A stretch of DNA of 64,000 nt from Aporrectodea caliginosa (taxonomy: Eukaryota > Annelida > Clitellata > Crassiclitellata > Lumbricidae). The DNA is taken from positions 221,501 to 285,500 of the forward strand of contig JACEVL010000954.1 in assembly GCA_020284085.1 (NCBI GenBank). Reading direction: 5' to 3'. Positions within the stretch are counted from its first letter, which is position 1, and each line of letters begins with the position of its first letter. A program made the position numbers and the translations under genes. The notes beneath the pieces were generated by a model, which saw only the letters and a list, made by a program, of their open reading frames with translations, had not been told where the DNA came from and searched no databases. Positions 1 to 10,000 of the stretch are shown in pieces.

Positions 1-387
1 ACATGATGGAAATTTGATAATATAAATGGAGTGCACGTGCACTCCTATAGAGAACTCAGCCATACGATAAGTACACTGACCACCGTGAACCAGCGGTTGG
101 ACGATCATGCGCGGTGAGGAAGAAGACCTCCCGCTCTCATATGCCGAGACCAAGAGAATTGAAGTTGCTAACAATTCGTACCTCTGCCAACTTGTTGGGG
201 TTAACTTAAGGGATTGTTCAACGTTCATGTTCTTCTCCGAGCATTTGGTCATCTGGAATACGAATGGCGCCTATCTATAGGGCCCTAGGTGTGGCTTGTG
301 TCGGAAAGCCTACACTAGTGGAGGCAATGTCTGCTATAAGACCAGACTCTGGTGTAATCAGAACAGTCATAGGCCTAGACATGAACT

Positions 388-1355
388 GTCTAGTGTATAC
401 CCCGCAGTCGATCGAGTCGAGTGTATACGATCGACTTGGCTCGGCCGACGATCGACTCGATCGACTTCGTCGACTCGCCGACCTTTCGACGACTCGATCG
501 ACTTGGCTCGGCCGACGATCGACTCGATCGACTTCGTCGACTCGCCGACCTTTCGACGACTCGGTCGACTTGGCTCGGACGACGATCGACTCGATCGACT
601 TCTTCGACTTGGACTGTAGTCTCTTGGCCAAAATTGCTGACGACTGTTGCATTCTTATAATCCAGTAGGCCCTATCTAAATTACTCATGTAAGCTTATTT
701 CAATTGCACGCTCTTCCTCAAACTGTCAATGGTTATAACAGTTCTATTAACAACTGTAGGCCTAATTGCAGTTATAACTTCTATAGCTCTGGTGTCTAAT
801 GTACAAAGCATCAACTGTAATTGAACGGGTAAGTTCAGTTCAGGTATTATAATGACATCGTGTCTGCCTGTGGTTGACTTGTAAGGATTAAGCCTCGATC
901 GCTAAATCTGTCGACTTGATCAGCTAGGCTACAATGGAATCTCCTACGGTACGGTACATAAATTAGTACCAGCTCAACAAGTAAGACGGCAGTAGAGGAC
1001 ATGTAATATCTCCATTATAGTTAAACTGTGAAAGAAAGTATCTCTATAACTTCCACTAATAAGAAAGCGCCAAGAGGTTCGAATTATTTGCAGTGAACTT
1101 CATTATTAGGATCATACGGTAGTTGTGTGTTTACACAGAATTACGTTATTATATCATAAGGTCTATCATTTTGTGAAGAAATAGTAAGTAAAATATTTCA
1201 TGAGTCGAGTCGAGTCGAGGAAACAACGATCGACTCGACTTGGCCGGGTTTACGATCGACTCGATCGGCGAGTCGATCGAGTCGACGATTTTTCGATCGA
1301 CTCGACTTGGCCGAGTTTATGATCGACTCGATCGGCTGCGGGGTATAGTCTAGTG
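388..1355. mobile_element. Non-autonomous hAT-like DNA transposon, 952 bp (396-1347), with TCGA-rich arms
   Basis: The octamer GTCTAGTG occurs at 388-395 and again at 1348-1355, exactly flanking inverted termini TATACCCCGCAG (396-407) and its complement (1336-1347). The inverted match continues through CGATCGAGTCGA with one mismatch. An 8-bp target duplication with central TA fits the hAT superfamily (Buster-type nnnTAnnn). The left arm (about 408-615) is a tandem array of a roughly 66-bp unit built from TCGA, ATCGAT and CGACTCG. The right arm (1200-1347) is a shorter inverted version. The centre, 670-1195, is AT-rich and has no coding sense. Translations of the arms on either strand are low-complexity and are not genes. 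Superfamily is inferred from the duplication only. Confidence 0.75.
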
Positions 1356-2179
1356 TCAACGCTCATGCATTGTTACCTGCCACGTACCATAGTCGCAGCC
1401 ATCCTATGGGACCCGTGGGACGCGTCCCCCAACTTTCGAACAGGTTGGGACGGTCCCCCAACTTTTGAAAATTTTGAGGTAAACAAGACAGGACCACACA
1501 GGCTTCATTTCCAGCCTCTGCCTCAGTGCCTCTTATATATCCTTATAGGAACTGGAAGTGACCTGTTTGTCGACTAAGCCTTGGTACACTTGCACCCGGA
1601 CTGTGGAGAGGCGGATCATCTCCCAATGAACTTCAGGCTAACCACAAATCACGGGTGGGGGCAGAGGGGGACTGTCCCCAAAGTTTTGACTGAGGCCTAT
1701 ATGTCCCCAAATATGCAACTTCCGGCCACCGAAAAAATCTGTCCTCCAAAGTTATGTGCAGATTTTCGCCTCTGACCACACGCATTTAAATGAACATTTA
1801 GGCCTATATGATGATGATGATAAACAATTTATTTCGATTTACAATAGGCCTAAACTGATACAGTTTTATCCACTGCTATACAGTGTAGCATATTCAATTG
1901 TTTTCAGAGAGGAAGAACTCGAGGCGTAGAAGCAGAAGCAGAAAATCCAAATCGAAAGGTCGAAGTAATAGTAGGAGAAGATAGGGATCGCATCATCGAC
2001 TACTCGCCAACAATTAAGGTACACGCGACACTAATTAATTATTATTTTAATAAATGACAAGGTTCTTTATGGCAGCCGCAGAATCGAGAGACCTTCCCCG
2101 TCATCTTCTCGGTCAAAGACAGCTTAGCTGTGAGCCTGAGGAGTGAGGACCTGTCCGGTTCTCGTCTGAAAGTATTGAT

Positions 2180-2400
2180 GTATAGGGGTATGTTCGGTGC
2201 CTTGCAGCCGGAGGGTTGCTGGTTCGAATCCGTCTCAAGTCGCCGCGTAAGGACCCTGGGCAAGTCGTTCACTCGCAATTGCTCATGCGCTTCGGCGTGA
2301 AACTCCGATTCAGTGTCCGCGCTGTAGTCGGGAGCGCCTCTGAGTAGAAATCTTGAAGGGGCGCTATAACAAGTGCACATACACACATACATACATACCT
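2180..2400 (+). repeat. tRNA-derived SINE, copy 1 (5' slightly truncated)
   Basis: This stretch is nearly identical to 44,346-44,575. It has a tRNA-like head with B box GGTTCGAATCC, a middle containing GACCCTGGGCAAG, and a 3' part AGTCGGGAGCGCCTCTGAGTAG ending in GGGGCGCTATA followed by a CATA-rich tail. The 5' A-box region differs from copy 2, so the insertion is probably 5' truncated or diverged. The 3' end also matches the LINE fragment at 42,085-42,236. Confidence 0.75.
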
Positions 2401-2620
2401 CATGGGCGTATTCAGAGGAGTGTTTACGGGTTCAACCCCCGAAATAAATGCAGCATAATTATTGGTAAAAAGGAAAAATGTAGAAAAATGCGACCATGTC
2501 CAATGGAAACCCCGAAAACTACCCCCAACTGTTTCCTGGGTATACGCCCCTGATCTACCTTCATCGCACTTGATAATTTTCAATATAGGCCCTATATAAT
2601 TATCTCTTATACGCTAGAAG

Positions 2621-2771
2621 CAGTGGCGGCGCCAGGATTTCAGGTTTGGGGCTACAGCTCAACAAACCTTCCCTTTTGTCCCCTCCTCGCTGTTATTTGC
2701 AGTGATTTCCCACTTTTTGGGGGGCTGAGCCGCAGTTAGGGGGGGCTAAGCACCCACTAGCGCCGCCACTG
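2621..2771. mobile_element. 151-bp hAT-type MITE (CAGTGGCGGC family)
   Basis: The termini are inverted: CAGTGGCGGCGCCAG at the left and CTAGCGCCGCCACTG at the right. The flanks GCTAGAAG (2613-2620) and GCTACAAG (2772-2779) agree at 7 of 8 bases, as expected of an aged 8-bp target duplication. There is no coding capacity. The element at 29,974-30,162 has the same termini, so both belong to one family. Confidence 0.7.
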
Positions 2772-4116
2772 GCTACAAGCTTGATTAGTTTCTTTGCAAT
2801 ACCTCTATATTCTGTATCGCTATCCACTGTCCGTCATGCCATATCCTAGCTGTGACTGTCGAATGCTCAATTCATTTGAACTAATACTTCTTAGTATTTT
2901 CACATTTCTAAGCATCGGCATATCAGAGCGGATGACTATAATGGTCTTCTGTCACCGTCTGATCGTCCCGCGCACAGTAGGCCCTAGAGTTAGTCTAATA
3001 ATAGGCCTAATTATTGTAGCCTAATCCTATGTGAAGTCGGTATACTGGACGAGAAGACTGCCAAGCGGGCGAGTCAAACTTCCAACATCTGAGTTGAGCA
3101 GTCAGTCCAGTACACTGAAAGTAGACTATCGAGCTACCTAATAAAATGTTTATTTTATTCAAACGTGATGGAAACCCAAACTATAGCCTACTTTGCAGAA
3201 ATACTGAATGCCTGCTGGTGTTCAATTTTAGATCTCGGAATCCGGAAACGAAGATAAAGGACTCAACTTGTACATAAAATTGAAGGAAGAAGACTTGAAT
3301 ATGAACTCGAATTTAAGACTCGAACTCTGGCATCCTGGACTCTTGAAGGGGCGCTATATAAATCTGTTAAATGAATGACAGCACAAACCATTTGAATGGC
3401 TCATTCAATACAAGACTTTACCTAGATATAATAATTCTGCTCATATCAAGCAGGTTCTTTAATAAATTTAGCCTATCATGCAATAACGATGAACTTTATG
3501 GAAGCTCTTGACCTTTGCTTCACATTTCGGAAAAGTCACATTATAAAGTCTACAGCACCGCAAGCGGTTTATTTAAGTGTCAGCCTCCAAAGTTTAGACA
3601 CTACAAGAAAGCACACAATCATACTAACATGAGGTTACACTGAAAAGAATTAACCTCTGCCGCAATCACAAACACTGAAGCTGAGAAATGAAACTCTGGA
3701 TCAAAGTCGGTCTCGAAGACCATTATTAATACTAGACGGTTAAAATGACCTTTGTAACGCATACGATAGGAGCGCTATCTACTGAAATGAAATGAGTGCA
3801 GTACCTCTCCCCTCCCTTGCCCCGCGTCCTCTCCTTCCGCTCCCCTCCCTCCGCCACCCCTTCCATGTCCACCTCCCATTCCCCTTCTTCCACCGCTCCC
3901 CTCTCCTGCCACACCCTTCCTGTCATCTACCGAATCGATCAGTTAACCACGCAAAGAAGAGTCCAGCCAGTGGCTAAAAAACAGAAATGCGTGCTGCCAT
4001 CTGGCGAATGACGCAGTGAGAAAAGAGCATAACATGAAAGCTGACTTCACGAAAGACAAACAGACAGACATTGCTCTTCTAATTATATTATTAATGGTAC
4101 ATGTCTTTAGACTTAC

Positions 4117-4204
4117 ACTGAAAGGCTTCTTCCGCTTGTTCACTGGCGTCTACAGCCAACAGAACCACTTTACGTCCCGGATGTTGCTGTAGAGCTTCAG
4201 CCAT
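4117..4204 (-). CDS. First exon of a probable universal stress protein (USP) family gene, partial
   Basis: Read on the minus strand, an ATG at 4204 opens 29 codons and ends at a strong GTAAGT donor (4111-4116) after one base of the next codon. The peptide has the N-terminal USP signature: a basic RK, then the buried beta-strand VVLLAVD, then ASEQAEEAF. In the family the next residues are usually Trp-Tyr, and the split codon beginning T fits Trp. USP proteins are small nucleotide-binding alpha/beta proteins found in many invertebrates. No following exon was recognised between 1 and 4100, so the rest probably lies beyond the left edge. The call rests on one short exon. A chance ORF is possible, but the donor, frame and motif together argue against it. 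Confidence 0.5.
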
Positions 4205-4480
4205 GGATATCAACGAATCGAGGAATCAATGGATCAACGAATCGATGGATCAGTGTGTCGAACAATGTCTCTCTGGACACTGCTGTTGCATCCTTGTGCT
4301 ATTATGCAGGTGTTCAAAGTGGACCACTCAGTATGGCGCGGACGCCCTTCCTCCAGCCTTATTTTCAACACCTTATTTACATAGCAGTGTTAACAGTGTA
4401 TAATAAACAAGCGTAACGTTGTAACACGGTGTACAGTTGGCCTCATTATCGCCTCATACTTATGCATGTACTGCTATATA

Positions 4481-5856
4481 CAGTCATGGCCAAAAGTTTG
4501 CGACCACCAAATTTTGGGCATTTTTCCAATGTTCTGAAGGTGTTTTGGCTATTCCTGAGCTATTTTTCTATGTTATTCCGCCTATATTACTATTAACATT
4601 GTGATAAAAGATTGCTACTATGTTAGATATTTGGAAAATAGTTGAAAATATTTGGAAAATAGTGTAAAAGTTCATATTTTGATAATTTTATCCCTGTTTA
4701 CTGTCGTTTTCGGCAAAAGTTGGTATCCTAGTATCTTAACAGTTTTACAAATTTTATTGCAAGTGTGATCATATCCAGATTACTTGGGTCTCCAGGAAAG
4801 AAACCAAGCAACAGAACAATTGAAAGAAGACTATTCGATGTTGGTCTGCAGTCGAATCGTCCTACAGGAAATCAAACCTTTCACCGAAGAACGTAAAGGA
4901 CCGGCTGACCTTTGGTCATAAGTGCAAACAGTGGACTTCTGACCAGTGGCAGAGCGTAAAGTTTTGGGATAAGAGCACTTTCACACTATTGTGCAGTTTC
5001 TGCAGTCATGTGAGGGGACAACCTAACCAAAGGCTAACCCAAGTACGTCATACCGACAGTGAAGCAAACATCGAATGTCACGGTGTGGGGAGTAGTGTCT
5101 GGTCCTGGACTGGCTGGTCTGTGGATGATGCCAAAGAACATCACTATGAATTGAAAGATGTATCGGAACATCCTGAGAGAAAACCTGCCAAACTTCGGCA
5201 ACTTCCATGACATCAGCCACTTCCAACAGGAAGTACCATGTCATGGTACAAATGCTGTCAAATCCTGGCTGAAGCAGAAGATCATTCCGCTGCTGCAGCT
5301 AGTGGCCTGGTAGCAGTCCAGACTTGAACATCACTGAGAGTGTGTGGACGGTGTTAAAACAGAAGGTTTCTGTCCACAATCCAACTTCTGAAGCAGACTT
5401 GATCAACTGGATGAAGGCCGTATGGGTGCGCAAGATAACACCTGAGTTCTACAGAAAACTGGCCCGATCGATGCCTCTGCGCATACAAACTGGCATTTAA
5501 AAAACAAAGGATATCATTGCAAATACTGACTTTCAGCTCTATTGATAGCTGTGATGACACTAAATGTCGAAACAATGGAAATAATGTCTGATTTTGAGCA
5601 CTGCCTTTGTAACGCCATTCTATTCCAATTATGCAGAAAACTCACAAAAATCTATACTTTAACACAAAATAATTGACATTTCTGATAAAATATAAGATTG
5701 CAAGTATTCACTTTTGGTTCTTGTGGTATATGATGACATTAAACATTGAAAAGACACTTCAGACAGTATAAATAATCTTTATGTTGTCACAATAGCTTGC
5801 TTTTTCAATGAATTTGTTCATTAAAATGGGTGGTCGCAAACTTTTGGCCATGACTG
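4481..5856 (+). mobile_element. Tc1-type transposon, 1376 bp, full length but inactive
   Basis: Perfect 28-bp inverted repeats begin CAGTCATGGCCAAAAGTTT at 4481-4508 and end at 5829-5856. Both ends abut TA (TATA on each side), the target used by Tc1/mariner elements. The family's terminal sequence is widespread in animals. The interior carries a broken transposase, described separately. Intact ends around a broken gene mean it could only move with enzyme supplied by another copy. Confidence 0.92.
4790..5500 (+). pseudogene. Decayed Tc1 transposase
   Basis: Pieces of a Tc1-family DDE transposase can be read in several frames. One reads LTKKNVKDRLTFGHK and then KFWDKSTFTL, at the position where active enzymes have DES. 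A later stretch reads SPDLNITESVWTVLK, matching the family motif around the third catalytic residue (PDLNPIE..W) with Pro changed to Thr. Frameshifts and stops separate the blocks, and the second catalytic acid cannot be confirmed. The best remaining open stretch is 4989-5210. No functional product is expected. Confidence 0.85.
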
Positions 5857-6816
5857 TATATATCGGACGCTGGTGCGCATTTAGGACTCGCCTTAATCGA
5901 GTATAATCGATTGTTACGCTATTTAATTATTCCATGTTTTAAGCTGTCATGGACGGCAGCTCATTGTCCTACAATTGACAGAGTCCAGATCATTTATAAA
6001 AAGATTTTTGTACGTAGACATAAAAGGCCAACACCTAGGCCTAAACTTTGGCCTGGCCCAGGTCGAATCAACCATTGTCTGAAGCAGACACATATCGCAT
6101 ATCCCATTTTAAACTGTTTTTAGTTTCTCCCATTCTAAATAACCTTAGCAAAAGTACTGTGTTGTTTGCTTACATGTACATATTAGATAGAGCACACGGG
6201 ATGCCTTTCATGTCAGAGCTACATGTAGGCCTACACCTGCTAGCGGGCCTAGTTTTCTCTGAATTAGCTGGTCCTGTTCTTTCTTTGAACTCTCTCATCA
6301 GCTCTTCTCCAAACTCACACAATAGGTTTTAATAGAAACCATTTTAAGACCTTGATTTCAAATAACATTTTGCACAAGGTCATCAAAATTTCAACATCAC
6401 TAACATGTTGCACCTTAAGGTTATCACACAAACAACTGGATTTCAATTGTATTTAATTAATTGCCAATATCCTAAAGTGATTATGCTAAAGCATTAGACT
6501 CAGAAATTTCATCTATAAAACCAGGAATTTGTTCATAACTGCAGACACTGACATATTGAAGTCAATCTGCTGTACAAGTCAGGATCACACATGCCTTCTG
6601 CTGTAATATTTAATATTTTCTGACACAACCGCAAATTAAATGCTATTAAACTTAAATCAACAGTATGCCAATATTCACCAGGAAACTGACAAATCGAGTA
6701 TTCTTTTGGTTCCTTCATGTTGCTTAATATCCAAGAAATGATCACCTCTTATGCTAACTCTGAGTTGCCAAATCGTAGATGCCACAGTTTTGGAAAATTT
6801 GCTTTACAAAACATTT
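5857..6816. other. Intergenic stretch without recognisable genes
   Basis: Short open frames (for example 5911-6123, 6048-6332 and minus 6533-6745) show no family resemblance and have no splice context. The sequence is AT-rich with scattered TAGGCCTA octamers. It lies beyond the likely poly(A) signal of GINS1. Confidence 0.5.
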
Positions 6817-6822
6817 TTTATT
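6817..6822 (-). terminator. Probable GINS1 polyadenylation signal
   Basis: AATAAA on the minus strand (TTTATT on plus), 217 bases downstream of the GINS1 stop codon, is the first canonical signal seen after the gene. Confidence 0.45.
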
Positions 6823-7038
6823 AATTGCCATACATCACCAATCACACCCAAAGCATTCAAACTGAGAGAAGCTTCTTAAAGCACAAAACAACATTGTATT
6901 TCAAGTTCTCAAATAAATCCTCATAAATAATGCTCCTCAACTGTCAACTGTACAAGTCTGCAGCGAAACAGACACGAAATCAGAATTCTTAAGCTTATGG
7001 TCTGCTTTGTAGCTGGTTGTCAACTCGTTGCCAGGCAC

Positions 7039-10000
7039 TCAGTGGACAATGTGCTCCAGTATTCCCTGTCGAATCAGGTGCTCACACTCCGACCGAAGTA
7101 AGAAATGCTGGTGAAAGAACAAATTGTTACAACAGTTTACAGATAATATTATGTAATACAAAACATTTGCCTATAAATCTTTAACTTTGCAACAAAATTT
7201 TACAACTCCTCAACTTAATTCAACTTGCTTTAGTGACTGCTGCTTCTAGTGTTCTTTTATAGTCTGCTTAATATAAAATGCATTGACCAGCACTGCACTG
7301 ACCTAATGATTAACCCTTTAATGACGAGCATGTATGAAAAGTGACTGGGAACCAACGCAGCTCGTCGTGAAAGGATTAAGGCCTAATGACAAACCTCCAT
7401 AAGTCTTCACAGGATTAAATCAATGCTAATTGATGCAACCAAAGTTTGTCTCCAATTCTGAGACACCCCAACTGGCTAATCATCCCCATTTCCCACAAAT
7501 ATTGCTCTAGCAGCACATTCTTGTCTCAATTCAGACTGGTCAATTGAAGCAGCATTCTGCGATCGGAGGTAATCTTATTCCTCCCCGTTTCAACATACTG
7601 ACATGTTCATATTGAGGTTATCGTCTTAAGGACTCTTGTGAACATTCTTCTTATTGAAGTTCACTCCTTTAGACATCTGACAACTGGCCGTGTACCGAGT
7701 GCAAATGAGAGGCTCGGACTAGAAGCTACACAAATGTTCTGTTACGACTAAAAAATAATAACAACACAAATTAAAACTCATAAAATAATACATAATTTTA
7801 TTTAAATTTAACAATGGTACAGCTCATTAAAGGATCTATAAATATTGTTTTTTACTAGAAATATTTGAGTTGCACTTACCTGACTGTTCTTTTTCAGACT
7901 TATCACGATGCCCTCATTTGTTTCAAACTCTCCATGATCAGCAAGACATCTGACCTGGATAACACAACGCAACAAAAATAATCTTACAAAAAACTAAAAT
8001 TTTATGCAACATAACGTACTCTAAACTCAAACAGTTTTATCTAATTACTTACAATTATCTATTTATGCCACTGTTGATCAGACCATTAGGCACTAAAATG
8101 AAACTATGACCATTCAAATTGGATGAGCAGAGAAAGACGCTGAAAATATATCAACACTTTTTTATCCAAGGTTTTTATTACAGTTTTTTTAACACAGGAA
8201 ATTTACATCATGACATTTTTTGTGTTATGCAACATTTTAGTGTTAGTGTTAGAAGTAACTTACTGTCCAATTCACCAATTTGTCATAAAGGAATAAATGT
8301 ACATTTAAACCACTAATGCAGGAATGGACTAAGCATCCTTTTTGTGTTAACCAATACTTCATGTTAAACATCTTTCTGTCAATTGTTTTCCACTGTCAAA
8401 ATCTCATAAAGAAACCAATCATGGACAACAATTTCTTTAAGACATTACTTACCTCAATATACAAGGTCTTTGGAGGTCGAATGTCCTGTGTGAGATCAAG
8501 GCCTCCGTGTTCACCAATGGACCGCATGTATGTTGCAAGCATTTTATTGTATGTGCCAAACCATTTCACCTGACAGAATAGAAGTAACTTACTGTCCAAT
8601 AATCCAATTCACCAAATTGGTTTAAGTAACATCATCGAACAATTACAGCAATGGTATGTATCTTTTATAGTACCAAAAACTTAATCTTTGTGTTAATTAC
8701 AATGGCAACATCACTATTGATTGAAGTTAAAATAAAATGTCCTATTTTTTACCAGTCTTTCGTTAATGCAAGAAGTCTCCCTTGCCATCTCATCTTCCCT
8801 CTGACAGTGTATGGTCAGTGTACTCATTTATAGCCGAGTTGGCTAGGGCACAAGTGCAGCAGAAACCTCAAAACAAAACTTTTACCCTGCGCGGTTTGAA
8901 TTCCGACTCCTTGGTTGATATTCCAGCATGCTAACCACTAGACTATCATACACCCCATCTTTTATTACTATCACCTTATTAATATAATGTTTCAAAAACC
9001 TTACAAACGCTTTCATTTGATAGCCTGCTTCTTGGTATAAGTCAATAGGGGTCATTGCATAATTACGTAACGCTCCCGGGTGGGTGGGTGGGGTCCTTGA
9101 AAACGTTACGAAACGTTAGGTGGGTGGGTGGGTGTATGGAGCTGAACATTACGTAACGCTTTTACCAAAACTTTAGTTATAAATGAATTTTAAATTAACA
9201 TCGAATGACACTCTAGACACGATGTTATCGAAGTTCAAATATCGTGCTATTGATTTAAAACTGAACTAAAAACACGAAATAGTATAAATCATCACTAGGC
9301 CTAGGCCTAAGTTAGTGACTTAGTGTTTAATACACTGCCACCGAAGGATTCAATACCAGCAGATCGTCATTTTTGCCAACTGTCTCACTTCTTCTTCAAG
9401 ATACTTGCCCGTATATTACGCGTTCACTTAGTAAATCTAAAACGATGTTTTGTAACAATAAATACGTAACGCTGGGGTAGGTGGGTGGGTGGATCTAGGG
9501 AAACGTTACGAAGCATTATAGGGTGGGTGGGTGGGTCAAAAACGGTCATTTTCGGCATTACGTAATTATGCAATGACCCCATACTCTGCTCCAAAGTGGA
9601 ATCACTCAGATTAAAAAGTTATTTAGTCTGCATACCTTAAGACAGCACAGATTTCCTGCTGGGAACAATCCCAAGATCCTTTTATAATATGTCTAATTGT
9701 AGGGATATTTCATTAGAGAAAATAGTGAATACCTTACAAACTTGAATAACATATCACGAGTTTTTAAATTCTGCTTTGACTTTCACTGGCATTTGTACTG
9801 AAAATATGACACTCAGCAGTCCAAGTATTTACGATCCGTGCATTACTTTGACTAAAGAAACAGCATCCTTTTCAATGATATGGCCATCTGCCTGGAATAG
9901 CCTTCCTCTCCATCTGTGCATCCTTCTGGCCAGGGATGCTACATATATGCATTTTACCAAATCTTGTAAACTCTCATTCACCTCGGCTGGTCTGGAAGCA

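Noticed and set aside
264..668. Overlapping open frames on both strands rich in R, S, D, L
   Set aside because: They translate TCGA/ATCGAC tandem repeats in the arm of a transposon; all frames stay open because of the repeat composition.
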